NCBI RefSeq assembly: GCF_042743185.1
Contig: NZ_JBHYMS010000037.1
Span: 1 to 64,000, forward strand
Direction of reading: 5' to 3'
Length of the DNA: 64,000 bases
DNA from: Inquilinus sp042743185
GTDB lineage: Bacteria > Pseudomonadota > Alphaproteobacteria > DSM-16000 > Inquilinaceae
The notes beneath the pieces are model-generated. The model was not told where the DNA came from. It made no database searches and was given only the letters and a program-made list of their open reading frames with translations. Made by a program: the position numbers and the translations under genes. Of this stretch, positions 42,427 through 50,450 are shown in pieces. How positions within the stretch are numbered: position 1 is the first letter of the stretch; each line of letters begins with the position of its first letter.

Positions 42427-43326
42427 ATGACCTCTTTGTCCGAACACCGTCCCGCCGACCCGGTCGCGGCCTTCGAGGCCGGGCGGCGGGCGCTCGTCCG
42501 CCAGCGGCGCCGGGCGACGCTGATCGGCCTCGTCCTGTTCGTCGCCGCCGTGCTGGCCGGCGCGTCTATCGGCGAATTCTACCCGTCGAAGCTGGCGGCC
42601 GGCCTGCCGCGGATCGGCGAGTATTTCCAGCGCACCCTGCCGACGCTGGCCTGGGGCGAGCTCCTGTCCGACAGCAAGACCCAGGGCTCGGTCGCCTACT
42701 GGTACTACCGCGCCGGCAGCTATCTGGTGCTGCTGTGGCAGACCGCGCAGATGGCGATCCTGGGCACCGTGCTGGGCGCCGCCGCGGCGCTGCTGCTCAG
42801 CTTCCCGGCCTCGCGCAACCTGGTGCGCAGCCACTGGATCTACCATCTCAGCCGCCGCTTCCTCGAGATCTGCCGCAGCGTGCCGGACATCGTCTACGCG
42901 CTGTGCTTCGTCTGGGCCTACGGCGTCGGTCCGCTGGCCGGCATCCTGGCCATGGCCGTGCACACCACCGGCGCCCTCGGCAAGCTGTTCTCGGAGGTCA
43001 ACGAGGCGGTCGACGACAAGCCGCTGGAGGGCATCCGCGCCGCCGGCGGCACCTGGGTCCAGATCATGCGCTTCGGCGTGCTGCCGCAGGTGTTGCCGAA
43101 CTTCCTCTCCTATGCCCTGCTGCGGCTCGAGATCAACATCCGCTCGGCCTCGGTGCTGGGCTTCGTCGGCGCCGGCGGCATCGGCCAGGAGCTCTACTAC
43201 ATCGTCAGCTTCAACTATTACGAGGAGCTGAGCGCGCTGGTGCTGATGATCGTCGCGGCGGTGACGCTGATCGACCTCGGCTCGGAGCGGCTGCGCTCGG
43301 CCTTCCTGCCGCGGGAGGCGCATTGA
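42427..43326 (+). CDS. phnE: Phosphonate ABC transporter permease 1
   Basis: 299 residues from the ATG at 42427, eight bases after repeat A; the frame is open into the repeat but that part is not native. Permease EAA-like loop: LGKLFSEVNEAVDDKPLEGI RAAGGT region, with conserved FVGAGGIGQELYYIV near the end. Six helices. It pairs with the second permease, whose start overlaps its stop by three bases (ATGA). Confidence 0.93.
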   Translation: MTSLSEHRPADPVAAFEAGRRALVRQRRRATLIGLVLFVAAVLAGASIGEFYPSKLAAGLPRIGEYFQRTLPTLAWGELLSDSKTQGSVAYWYYRAGSYLVLLWQTAQMAILGTVLGAAAALLLSFPASRNLVRSHWIYHLSRRFLEICRSVPDIVYALCFVWAYGVGPLAGILAMAVHTTGALGKLFSEVNEAVDDKPLEGIRAAGGTWVQIMRFGVLPQVLPNFLSYALLRLEINIRSASVLGFVGAGGIGQELYYIVSFNYYEELSALVLMIVAAVTLIDLGSERLRSAFLPREAH

Positions 43327-44204
43327 TGGGCACGCGATTCGCCCGCATCCGGCCGATCGATGTCGACCAGGCCCGCGCCGCCCTGCCCCGCGCCTTCGGC
43401 CGGCCGCCGGGCGAGCGGCTGGTCCGCGCCGCCCTGCTGCTGCTGGCCGCGGGATATCTGGGCTACCTGCTCTGGACCTTCGACGTCTCGCCGGCCCGGC
43501 TCTACGAAGGGCTGGTCAGCCCGAACGGCCTGTTCGTCATCGCCGGGCAGATGGTCGCCTGGCATGGCATGGACGAGTGGCAGTACGCCGAGATCTTCAC
43601 CGCGCTCGGCCAGACCGTCGCCATGGCCTTCATCGGCACGCTTCTGGCCTCGGTGATCGCGATCCCGCTCGGCTTCCTCGGTGCCCGCAACATCATGCCG
43701 CTCGGCTTCCTGCGCTTCGGTTTCCGCCGGCTGTTCGACGGGCTGCGCGGCGTCGACCAGCTGATCTGGGCGCTGGTGTTCGTGCGCGCGGTCGGGCTCG
43801 GGCCGCTGGCCGGCATCCTCGCCATCTGCGTCTCCGACATCGGCTCGCTGTCCAAGCTCTATGCCGAGGCGATCGAGACAGCGGAGAAGAAGCAGATCGA
43901 GGGCGTGCGCTCGACCGGCGCCTCGACGCTCGCGGTGCTGCGCTTCGGCGTGCTGCCGCAGGCGATCCCGCTGTTCCTGTCGCAGGCGCTGTACTTCTTC
44001 GAATCCAACACCCGCTCGGCCACCATCCTCGGCATCGTCGGCGCCGGCGGCATCGGGCTGCAGATCTCCGAGCGCATCAAGATCCTGGCCTGGGACCAGG
44101 TCGCCTTCATCCTGATCCTGGTGCTGGCCGTGGTCGCGCTGATCGACACCCTGTCGAAATGGCTGCGGCTGAAGCTGATCGGGCGCGAGGCCGCGCGGGG
44201 CTGA
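43326..44204 (+). CDS. phnE: Phosphonate ABC transporter permease 2
   Basis: 292 residues, homologous to the preceding permease. Conserved: SLSKLYAEAIETAEKKQIEG, LRFGVLPQAIPLFLSQALYF and GIVGAGGIGLQISERI. PhnE1/PhnE2 heterodimers are common in alphaproteobacteria. No C-P lyase or phosphonatase gene follows, so breakdown enzymes lie elsewhere. Confidence 0.93.
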   Translation: MGTRFARIRPIDVDQARAALPRAFGRPPGERLVRAALLLLAAGYLGYLLWTFDVSPARLYEGLVSPNGLFVIAGQMVAWHGMDEWQYAEIFTALGQTVAMAFIGTLLASVIAIPLGFLGARNIMPLGFLRFGFRRLFDGLRGVDQLIWALVFVRAVGLGPLAGILAICVSDIGSLSKLYAEAIETAEKKQIEGVRSTGASTLAVLRFGVLPQAIPLFLSQALYFFESNTRSATILGIVGAGGIGLQISERIKILAWDQVAFILILVLAVVALIDTLSKWLRLKLIGREAARG

Positions 44205-44225
44205 ACCGCCCCGCCGCCTGGGCCG

Positions 44226-45494
44226 TCAGCCGCCGGGCGGACGCCCGCGATGGCCGCGGCCGGGCATGCCGGTCGGTCCGCACAGATCGCCCGGGCCACC
44301 GGCCCCGCAGCCCTCCGACGGCCCCTGCATCGGGCGCGATCCCCCTCCGATCCCGCCCGGACCGCCGCGCGGTTCCTCCCTCCCCGGGGCCGGCGGTGCC
44401 ATCTCGGACCGCTCGCGGCCTCCCGGAAAGCCCTGGGCCCCGCCCGGGCCGAAGCCGCCCGGCCGGTCGCCGCCCGTGCGCGGGGCTTCGGGGATGTTGC
44501 CGGTGCGGCCGATGGTGCTGCGCAGGCCGACCGCCTCCAGCCCGCCGCCGGGCTGCCGCTGCAGCTCGAGGATCGTGCGCTGCGGCTGGGCGCCGAGGGC
44601 GCCGATCGGCCCAGCCGCCGTCGCGTTCAGGCCGCGGCCCCAGCGCAGCCCGCCCGGGGTGGCGCTGGCGTAGGATTCGATCACCAGCCGGCTCACCGAC
44701 CGGCCGAACCAGCCGGCCGGATCGGCGGCCAGACCGTCCCGCGACACGCCGTCGGGCACCAGCACCCCGTCCGCATAGTGGCCGGTGACCATCACCTCCT
44801 GGCCGACGCCGGCGCCCAGCCGCGATCCCGGCCGCAGCGCCAGCGTGCCGATGCGCGGCGCCTCGGCGGTGCCGGCCAGCGGCCCGTGCACGATGACGCG
44901 CCCGGGCTGCCGCCGGTCGATGCGGGTGGCGACGATGGCCCCGTCGGGCCCGGGCAGGCCGCTCACCGCCACCCAGTCGTCGACCTGGGGCACGCCGTCG
45001 CCCCAGACCGGGCCGTCGGCGCTGACGCGCTGCCCGGCGACGCGCAGCGCGGTGCCGTTCGACTCCACCGCCTCGACCGGCCCGGAGACTTCGTGCCGCA
45101 CGGCGATGCTGCGGGCGCCGAGGCGCGAGCCGCTGCCGGTCGCGGTGATCACCGCGACCTGGCCCACCCGCAGGTCGCCGCTGCGGGCGGCCGCCCCGTC
45201 GATGCGCACCGGCGTCGCCGGGTCGAACTCGACCTCGATGCCGTTCACCCAGATGCTGCCGAAGCCGGTGATGACGCCGACGATGCCGGTGCCGCCCATG
45301 CCGCGGTCCTCGACCGGGCCCGTGGGCGAGATGCCCGTGCCGCCGATGCCTCGGTCGGCAACGGCCTCCGTCGTGCCGGCGGTGCCGGCCGTCGGGCCTC
45401 CGGTCGCCGCCGGGGCAACCGCACGGTCACCGCTGCCGGCGGAGGAGCAGGCGGCCAGCAGGGCGAGAGCCAGGAGTCGCATGCGGCTCATCAC
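44226..45494 (-). CDS. DUF5666-containing lipoprotein
   Basis: 422 residues. Lipoprotein signal LLALALLAACSSAGS (lipid Cys at 16). After a Gly/Thr-rich linker come repeated small beta domains of the DUF5666 type: GVITGFGSIWVNGIEVEFD, then GDLRVGQVAVITATGSGSRL and further copies. The last 90 residues are Pro/Gly/Arg-rich and low complexity. It is probably exported and membrane-attached; function unknown. Its start overlaps the DUF6502 stop by four bases, so the two are co-translated. Confidence 0.82.
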   Translation of the reverse strand: MMSRMRLLALALLAACSSAGSGDRAVAPAATGGPTAGTAGTTEAVADRGIGGTGISPTGPVEDRGMGGTGIVGVITGFGSIWVNGIEVEFDPATPVRIDGAAARSGDLRVGQVAVITATGSGSRLGARSIAVRHEVSGPVEAVESNGTALRVAGQRVSADGPVWGDGVPQVDDWVAVSGLPGPDGAIVATRIDRRQPGRVIVHGPLAGTAEAPRIGTLALRPGSRLGAGVGQEVMVTGHYADGVLVPDGVSRDGLAADPAGWFGRSVSRLVIESYASATPGGLRWGRGLNATAAGPIGALGAQPQRTILELQRQPGGGLEAVGLRSTIGRTGNIPEAPRTGGDRPGGFGPGGAQGFPGGRERSEMAPPAPGREEPRGGPGGIGGGSRPMQGPSEGCGAGGPGDLCGPTGMPGRGHRGRPPGG

Positions 45495-46354
45495 GGCGCC
45501 GTCTCCTCGTCGATGGGATCATCCTCGACATACACGTAGACACCCAGGTTGATCCGCCGCAGCGGCGTCGCCGGGCCGCCGGAGGGGGCCGCCTGGTCGT
45601 CGCCCTCGGCCATCGCCAGCGCGATGCGGTTGACGTCGGTCAGCAGTTGCTGCGCCGCCTGGCGGGCCGTCGCCTCCAGCTGCGCCACCGTCTCCGGGCG
45701 CAGCCGGTCGTAATGCATGCTGCGGTCGAGGAACGGCGCGGGTCCGGCGGTCGACACATTCGCGGCCGCGGCGGCGATGTGGTCGTGCAGGTTGCGGGCG
45801 AAGTAGAACAGCTGCTCCTCCCCGCCCGGGCGGGGGATGAAGGCCGCCGTGTTCAGGTGCACGCGGTCCTGCGCGTCCAGCGACACGGTCCCCTGGCCGA
45901 TCCAGTCGTCCAGCACCGACCGGGCCCGCACATCCTTGGTGACCGATTCGACCAGCCCTTCGAACGAGGCTTCGCCGGCGGTGCGGCCCGTGCGCGGCAG
46001 GGGCCGGGGGCGGCCGTCCGCCTCCGCATAGGGCGGCGCGCCCAGCCAGCGGGCGATGATCTGGCTGCCCAGCGTCACCACCGCCGGCGTCTCGTCGGCG
46101 GCGGGAGCGTGGGTCCGCAGCCGGCGGATTTCCTTCCGGTGCACGCCCGTCAGCAGGCTGATGCGGCTGTCGGTCTGTGCCTTCGGGTCCGGCAGCAGGT
46201 CGCGCGCGGCGACGTCGACATACAGGCCGCGCAGCAGGTCGGCCAGGACCGGAAAGGTCACGCCGCTGCGGATCAGCAGCCGCACCAGCGGCCGCAGCAG
46301 GCGCGCCAGCGGCTTGAGCAGGGCCTGGGGAGCCGGGGGCAGGGAAGATGGCAT
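45491..46354 (-). CDS. DUF6502 family protein with HTH-like segment
   Basis: 287 residues from the ATG at 46354. An N-terminal helical region (LARLLRPLVRLLIRSGVTFP VLADLLRG) leads to a helix-turn-helix-like block, TDSRISLLTGVHRKEIRRLR, at about residues 62-82. This looks like a DNA-binding domain, although the family is annotated as unknown. The rest is a mixed helical region (DDWIGQGTVSLDAQDRVHLN). Three identical-type palindromes lie directly upstream, which suggests that it regulates itself and the divergent small-protein operon. The DUF5666 lipoprotein gene follows with a four-base overlap. Confidence 0.8.
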   Translation of the reverse strand: MPSSLPPAPQALLKPLARLLRPLVRLLIRSGVTFPVLADLLRGLYVDVAARDLLPDPKAQTDSRISLLTGVHRKEIRRLRTHAPAADETPAVVTLGSQIIARWLGAPPYAEADGRPRPLPRTGRTAGEASFEGLVESVTKDVRARSVLDDWIGQGTVSLDAQDRVHLNTAAFIPRPGGEEQLFYFARNLHDHIAAAAANVSTAGPAPFLDRSMHYDRLRPETVAQLEATARQAAQQLLTDVNRIALAMAEGDDQAAPSGGPATPLRRINLGVYVYVEDDPIDEETAP

Positions 46355-46400
46355 TCGCGGGCGAGTCCGTCGGTTCGGCCGGACCTTATCATGCCGGGAT

Positions 46401-46480
46401 GTGGGAAAAATACCCACGAAATGCGATTTCATTTGACGTGGGCAAAAATCCCACAGATTCATCGTGGGAGAAATTCCCAC
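46401..46480. promoter_or_regulatory. Three tandem GTGGG-N7-CCCAC palindromes
   Basis: Site 1 GTGGGAAAAATACCCAC (46401-46417), site 2 GTGGGCAAAAATCCCAC (46438-46454), site 3 GTGGGAGAAATTCCCAC (46464-46480). All share five-base arms and an AAA core; start-to-start spacing is 37 and 26. A possible promoter for the rightward genes has -35 TTGACG (46433-46438) and a weak -10 GATTCA (46456-46461), so site 2 occupies the spacer and site 3 the start region. Site 1 is nearest the DUF6502 gene. This is a dense regulatory region between divergent transcripts. Confidence 0.85.
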
Positions 46481-46495
46481 GAACGAGGAGCCGTC

Positions 46496-46718
46496 ATGCG
46501 AACGCTGGAGCCGACCCGAGAGGCCTCGCCGCCGTCGATCGCGCAGGAGCCGCAGCCCGGCGACGATGCACAGGGCCGCCGGCAGGGGAGTGATCCGCCG
46601 GATCATGGTGGCCTCGATGGCGATCGCCGTGATGACCGGCTTCGGCCTGATGCTCATGGAGCTCGCCATCGACAAGCTGTCGAGCCTGTCCTTCCTCCGG
46701 CTCTCGGGCCTGTTCTGA
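46496..46718 (+). pseudogene. Small membrane protein with apparent +1 frameshift
   Basis: Translation should start at 46496, since GAGGAG is five bases before the ATG. It reads MRTLEPTREASPPSIAQEPQ with near-perfect G/C third positions. After about 46562 the coding signal moves to the frame of 46566, which reads MHRAAGRGVIRRIMVASMAI AVMTGFGLML... to the stop at 46718, including one membrane helix. The 46496 frame itself becomes Arg/Asp-rich nonsense. So one gene of about 74 residues has been split by an indel or sequencing error, or uses a programmed shift, or restarts at the ATG at 46566 to give a 50-residue protein. Confidence 0.55.
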
Positions 46719-46728
46719 GGAGCGATCG

Positions 46729-46842
46729 ATGTTGCAGCCGATCCTGCTGATGCTGCCCTGGCTCGGGGTCTATCTGCGGTCGCGTTTCCCGCCCCCCCGC
46801 CGCGGGCGGGCGGTCCCGTCGCCCGAGGAGGGCCGGCCATGA
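46729..46842 (+). CDS. 37-residue membrane microprotein
   Basis: MLQPILLMLPWLGVYLRSRF followed by a Pro/Arg-rich tail, with AGGAG eight bases before the ATG. One short hydrophobic helix at the N-terminus. The stop overlaps the next start by four bases (ATGA), so it is translationally coupled to it. No family recognised. Second gene of the chain of tiny proteins controlled from the palindrome region. Confidence 0.6.
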   Translation: MLQPILLMLPWLGVYLRSRFPPPRRGRAVPSPEEGRP

Positions 46843-47141
46843 TGGAAGGCCTGATCGTCTGGGCCGCCCTCGGCCCCACCCTGGCCTTCATCGCAGGGAT
46901 CGTCGTCGTCGCGTGGTGGGACGACGACGACGATGACGACGAGGAGGAGGTTTCGCCGCAGGATCTTCCCCGCCGGGCCGGTGATCCCGGCCTCGGCCTG
47001 CCGGAATACGTCCCCTCTTTCGATCTCTACAAGCCCGGCCGGCCCGCCGGCTGCCCGCTGTCCGGTCCGGCCGTCGGACGGCCCGCGGGGCGTCCGGCGC
47101 GTTCCTGCCTGCAATGCGGATGGCGGGAGGACTGGCCGTGA
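46839..47141 (+). CDS. Small membrane protein with acidic patch
   Basis: 100 residues. One N-terminal membrane segment (LIVWAALGPTLAFIAGIVVV AWW) is followed immediately by seven aspartates and three glutamates (WDDDDDDDEEEV), then a proline/glycine-rich tail ending SCLQCGWREDWP with a CxxC. The acid run and CxxC could bind a metal ion on the cytosolic or periplasmic side, but nothing proves this. The stop overlaps the next gene's GTG by four bases. Confidence 0.65.
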   Translation: MMEGLIVWAALGPTLAFIAGIVVVAWWDDDDDDDEEEVSPQDLPRRAGDPGLGLPEYVPSFDLYKPGRPAGCPLSGPAVGRPAGRPARSCLQCGWREDWP

Positions 47142-47302
47142 TCATCGGCCTCATCCTCTGGGCGGTCATCGGCCCCTCGGTGGGGATGGCGGTGGGCGCG
47201 GCCTTCGCGTCCCGGCCTCCCGACGATCGGCCGACGCCGCGGTCCGGGCATGCCGGCCGCTCGCCGGACAGTGCCTTGCCGCCGGCCGGGGCGCCTCGCT
47301 AG
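47138..47302 (+). CDS. 54-residue membrane microprotein
   Basis: Start set at GTG 47138 (GGGAGG seven bases upstream, GTGA overlap with the previous stop); an ATG at 47114 in frame would have no such signal. Sequence MIIGLILWAVIGPSVGMAVG AAF... has one membrane helix and a Pro/Arg tail. Last gene of the chain; its TAG stop shares the bases CTAG with the convergent ModE-like gene. Confidence 0.6.
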   Translation: MIIGLILWAVIGPSVGMAVGAAFASRPPDDRPTPRSGHAGRSPDSALPPAGAPR

Positions 47303-47685
47303 TCCTCGACCTCCGCCGGCCTGGCGGCGGCGTCACCCGGCGCCGCCGTCGCCGTCTGCAGCCCGGCCAGCCGGCGGGCGACGCTGGCCGTGGTCTCCTG
47401 CTCGATGGCGCGGAACTGCTCGACCAGCCACTGCCCGAAGGGGGTCAGCGCGGCGCCGCCGCCCTGCGGGCCGCCGTGCCGGGTCTCGATCACCTTCTCG
47501 CGGAAGCAGCCGTTCAGGCTGTCGATCAGCAGCCAAGCGCGACGATAGGACATCCCCATCGCCCGTCCGGCGGCGGAGATCGATCCGGTCTCGGCGATGT
47601 GCTCGAGCAGCCCGATCTTGCCGGGGCCGAGCTGCCGGTCCGGGCCGGCGGGGTCGAAGTCGATACGGATGCGCAGCCTGGGCAT
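47299..47685 (-). CDS. ModE-like winged-helix regulator (N-terminal domain only)
   Basis: 128 residues from the ATG at 47685. LysR-type winged helix of the ModE N-domain: LGPGKIGLLEHIAETGSISA, GRAMGMSYRRAWLLIDSLN and the wing ETRHGGPQGGGAALTPFG. The C-terminal molybdate-binding Di-MOP domain is absent, so it is a stand-alone DNA-binding protein as in the LysR-like ModE group. No molybdate transporter genes are near. It faces the microprotein operon tail-to-tail. Confidence 0.85.
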   Translation of the reverse strand: MPRLRIRIDFDPAGPDRQLGPGKIGLLEHIAETGSISAAGRAMGMSYRRAWLLIDSLNGCFREKVIETRHGGPQGGGAALTPFGQWLVEQFRAIEQETTASVARRLAGLQTATAAPGDAAARPAEVED

Positions 47686-47773
47686 GATCGTGCCATGATA
47701 CGGGCAAGGCGGAGCCGGGGGAACTCGGCACCGTGCGGTCCGTTGAGATTGCAGACGACCAAGGGAGGCCACG

Positions 47774-47992
47774 ATGTCTGCTGCCGAGCCGCGCCAGGCC
47801 GAACCGGCGCCGGACGACAAGGTCGACGAGGCGGTCGAGGAGAGCTTCCCGGCCAGCGATCCCCCGGCCTATCGGTCGAGCGTGACCAGCGGTGCGCCAA
47901 ATCACCAAGCCGAGCCGAAGCGCAACGCTCCGGTGGTGGCGATCATCGCCGTGGCGGCGGTGATCGTGCTGCTGTGGCTGCTGTTCGGATGA
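47774..47992 (+). CDS. Small tail-anchored protein with EESFPASDPPA motif
   Basis: 72 residues. The motif VDEAVEESFPASDPPAYRSS is widespread in short bacterial proteins of unknown function. One C-terminal membrane segment follows (VVAIIAVAAVIVLLWLLFG), so the N-terminus is probably cytosolic. It ends four bases before repeat A copy 6. Confidence 0.7.
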   Translation: MSAAEPRQAEPAPDDKVDEAVEESFPASDPPAYRSSVTSGAPNHQAEPKRNAPVVAIIAVAAVIVLLWLLFG

Positions 47993-47996
47993 CCTT

Positions 47997-48077
47997 CGTA
48001 GGTTGGGTTCGCCCTTGCGAACCCAACAATGGCTCGGGCCGTACGGTGTTGGGTTCGCTCCCGCGAACCCAACCTAC
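47997..48077. repeat. Double-hairpin repeat A, copy 6
   Basis: 81 bp between the convergent tail-anchored protein gene and FAD dehydrogenase gene, four bases after one stop and eleven before the other. The right end is CCTACA. Position fits a bidirectional transcription or mRNA end. Confidence 0.9.
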
Positions 48078-48088
48078 ATCCCGTGGCC

Positions 48089-49489
48089 TCAATTCCCCGG
48101 CAGCACCTTGCCCGGGTTGAGGATGCCGGCGGGGTCGAGCGCCCGCTTCAGCGCCTGCATCACCGCCACGCCGTCGCCGTGCTCCTGCTCCAGGAAGCGG
48201 ATCTTGCCGTAGCCGATGCCGTGCTCGCCGGTGCAGGTGCCGCCCATCGCCAGGGCCCGCATCACCAGCCGGTCGTGGAAGGCCTCGGCCCGGGCGATCT
48301 CGTCCGGGTCGTCCGGGTTCAGGATCATGCAGGTGTGGAAATTGCCGTCGCCGACATGGCCGACGATCGGCGCCACCAGGCCGCTGGCCGCGATGTCGGC
48401 CTTGGTCTCGACCAGGCAGTCGGCCAGCCGGCTGATCGGGACGCAGACATCGGTCGGCATGCCGCGGCAGCCGGGGCGCAGCGCGATGCCGGCGTAATAG
48501 GCCTTGTGCCGCGCCTCCCACAGCCTGGTGCGGTCCTCGGCCTTGGTGGCCCAGCGGAACTCGCCGCCGCCATTCTCCTGCGCCAGGGCCTTCACCGTCT
48601 CGGCCTGCTCGGCGACGCCGGCCTCGGTGCCGTGGAACTCGAAAAACAGCGTCGGCGCCACCTCGAGTTCGAGCTTCGAATAGGTATTGCTGGCGCCGAT
48701 CTGCACCTCGTCCAGCAGCTCGATCCGGGCCACCGGGATGCCGAGCTGGATGGTGGCGATCGTCGTGTTGACCGCGTCGGCCACGGTCGGGAAGGCGCAG
48801 ACGGCCGAGGAGATCGCCTCCGGGATGCCGTACAGCTTCAGCGTCACCTCGGTGATCAGGCCCAGCGTGCCCTCCGAGCCGACGAACAGCCGGGTCAGGT
48901 CGTAGCCGGCCGAGGATTTGCGCGCCCGGCCGCCGGTGCGGATGATGCGGCCGTCGGCCATGACGACCGTCAGCCCCAGCACGTTGTCGCGCATGGTGCC
49001 GTAGCGCACCGCGTTGGTGCCGGAGGCGCGGGTCGCCGCCATGCCGCCCAGGCTGGCGTCGGCGCCGGGGTCGATCGGGAAGAACAGGCCGGTGTCGCGC
49101 AGATGCTCGTTCAACTGCTTGCGCGTCACCCCGGCCTCGACGGTGCAGTCGAGATCCTCGGCCGAGACCCTGGTCACCCGGTTCATCTGCGACAGGTCGA
49201 TGGTGACGCCGCCGCGCAGCGCCGCGATGCCGCCTTCCAGGGAGGTGCCGGTGCCGTAGGGGATGACCGGGATCTCGTGCTCGGCGCAGATCCGCACCAC
49301 CGCCGCCACCTCCTCGGTCGAATGCGGGAAGGCGACCGCGTCGGGCGGCATGGTCGGGTGCCAGGTCTCCTCCCGGCCATGCTGCTCGCGCACCGCGGCG
49401 GCGGTGGACAGGCGGTCGCCCAGCAGGGTGCGCAGGGCGGCGAGGGCGCGATCGTCGAGGACGGGGCGGGGCGACTGGGGAACGGCCAT
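48089..49489 (-). CDS. FAD-linked 2-hydroxy acid dehydrogenase (D-lactate/glycolate type)
   Basis: 466 residues from the ATG at 49489; the longer frame adds an Arg-rich stretch with no conserved features. FAD-binding PCMH region: PYGTGTSLEGGIAALRGG, later RASGTNAVRYGTMRDNV. C-terminal cap with HVGDGNFHTCMI and GTCTGEHGIGYGK. These motifs define the GlcD/D-lactate dehydrogenase (Dld/LDHD) family, which feeds electrons from D-lactate or glycolate to quinone or cytochrome c. No glcE/glcF partner is near, so a single-subunit D-lactate dehydrogenase is favoured. Confidence 0.9.
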   Translation of the reverse strand: MAVPQSPRPVLDDRALAALRTLLGDRLSTAAAVREQHGREETWHPTMPPDAVAFPHSTEEVAAVVRICAEHEIPVIPYGTGTSLEGGIAALRGGVTIDLSQMNRVTRVSAEDLDCTVEAGVTRKQLNEHLRDTGLFFPIDPGADASLGGMAATRASGTNAVRYGTMRDNVLGLTVVMADGRIIRTGGRARKSSAGYDLTRLFVGSEGTLGLITEVTLKLYGIPEAISSAVCAFPTVADAVNTTIATIQLGIPVARIELLDEVQIGASNTYSKLELEVAPTLFFEFHGTEAGVAEQAETVKALAQENGGGEFRWATKAEDRTRLWEARHKAYYAGIALRPGCRGMPTDVCVPISRLADCLVETKADIAASGLVAPIVGHVGDGNFHTCMILNPDDPDEIARAEAFHDRLVMRALAMGGTCTGEHGIGYGKIRFLEQEHGDGVAVMQALKRALDPAGILNPGKVLPGN

Positions 49490-49696
49490 GATCCGGTTCA
49501 AAGGTCTGACATAACAACGGCGACCGTCGACCTTAAGCCTGCGCCTGCCGCGCGGCAAGGCCGCGCCGTGGCGGCCTTGCCGCCGCAATCCCGTGGCCAC
49601 GACGCCGTCAATGCGACACAATGGCGGTGCATTTGACGTCCCGGGGGCGGCGGAAGAGCATCCGTCGTGAATTTGAGGTCGGGGGATTTGACGAAT

Positions 49697-50416
49697 ATGA
49701 ACAAGCTGGTTTCAGCGTGCGCCGCCGTTCTGTTCTCGGCGGCCCTTCTGGTTCCTTCGGCTGCGTCCGCCCAGTTCGAAGGGCTGCTGGACAACCTCCT
49801 CTCCTCACCCACCCAGTCCGACACCGCCGCCCCGGCCGGGCGGGAGCCGTCGGCACAGGTGACGGCAATCAGCGGCGTGCCCGATGCCGATGTCGAGGTG
49901 ACGGACAGCGTCTATCCCGGCCAGACCATCGATCTCGGCCGCAGCGGCCGGCTGGTTCTGGCCTATGGCGGCGGCTGCACGGTCGAGACCATCCGCGGCG
50001 GCGTCGTCACGGTCGGCGTCGCCTCGAGCCGCGTCGCCGGGGGGCAGGTGCAGACCGGCAGCGGCGACTGCGCCCGCACCCAGGTCGCGGTGAACGCCCG
50101 CTCGGCCGAGGCCGGCGCCGGCGTCAACCGGCTGGGCGAGAGCCCGTTCGACCCGCGGCTCTGGGCCGAGACCACCGTCTCCTCCGCCCGGCCGCAATTC
50201 TCCGGCGCCAACGGCGCCGTCAGCATCGTGATGCTGGACGCGCCGTCGCCGCAGAGCGTGTGGGAAGGCCAGGGCGGCAGCGGCTTCCGCTACCCCGGCA
50301 CCGCGCCGAAGCTGCAGACCGGCGTGCCCTACAAGATCGTGGCCGGCAGCCGGTCCGCCGTGTTCTCGATCGATCCCGGGGCCAAGGGGGCGGGCGGCAC
50401 GGTGGTGCTGCGCTGA
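49697..50416 (+). CDS. Secreted protein of unknown function, first in a cyclase operon
   Basis: 239 residues from the ATG at 49697. Signal peptide LVSACAAVLFSAALLVPSAA SA. The mature part has a strand-rich segment GQTIDLGRSGRLVLAYGGGC TVETIRGG that resembles FecR-type sugar-binding folds, two Cys that may pair, and a C-terminal domain (FRYPGTAPKLQTGVPYKIVA GSRSAVF) recurring in periplasmic sensor-linked proteins. It precedes the CHASE2 cyclase by 34 bases and may present a signal to it. No catalytic residue is apparent. Confidence 0.7.
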   Translation: MNKLVSACAAVLFSAALLVPSAASAQFEGLLDNLLSSPTQSDTAAPAGREPSAQVTAISGVPDADVEVTDSVYPGQTIDLGRSGRLVLAYGGGCTVETIRGGVVTVGVASSRVAGGQVQTGSGDCARTQVAVNARSAEAGAGVNRLGESPFDPRLWAETTVSSARPQFSGANGAVSIVMLDAPSPQSVWEGQGGSGFRYPGTAPKLQTGVPYKIVAGSRSAVFSIDPGAKGAGGTVVLR

Positions 50417-50450
50417 CGCGCGGCCGGACGCTCCCTTCTCTCTCCCGATC

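Noticed and set aside
46464..46565. GTG-started upstream extension of the 46566 microprotein
   Set aside because: It would begin inside palindrome 3, codes for an Arg-rich stretch with poor third-position signal, and ignores the good ribosome site of ATG 46496.
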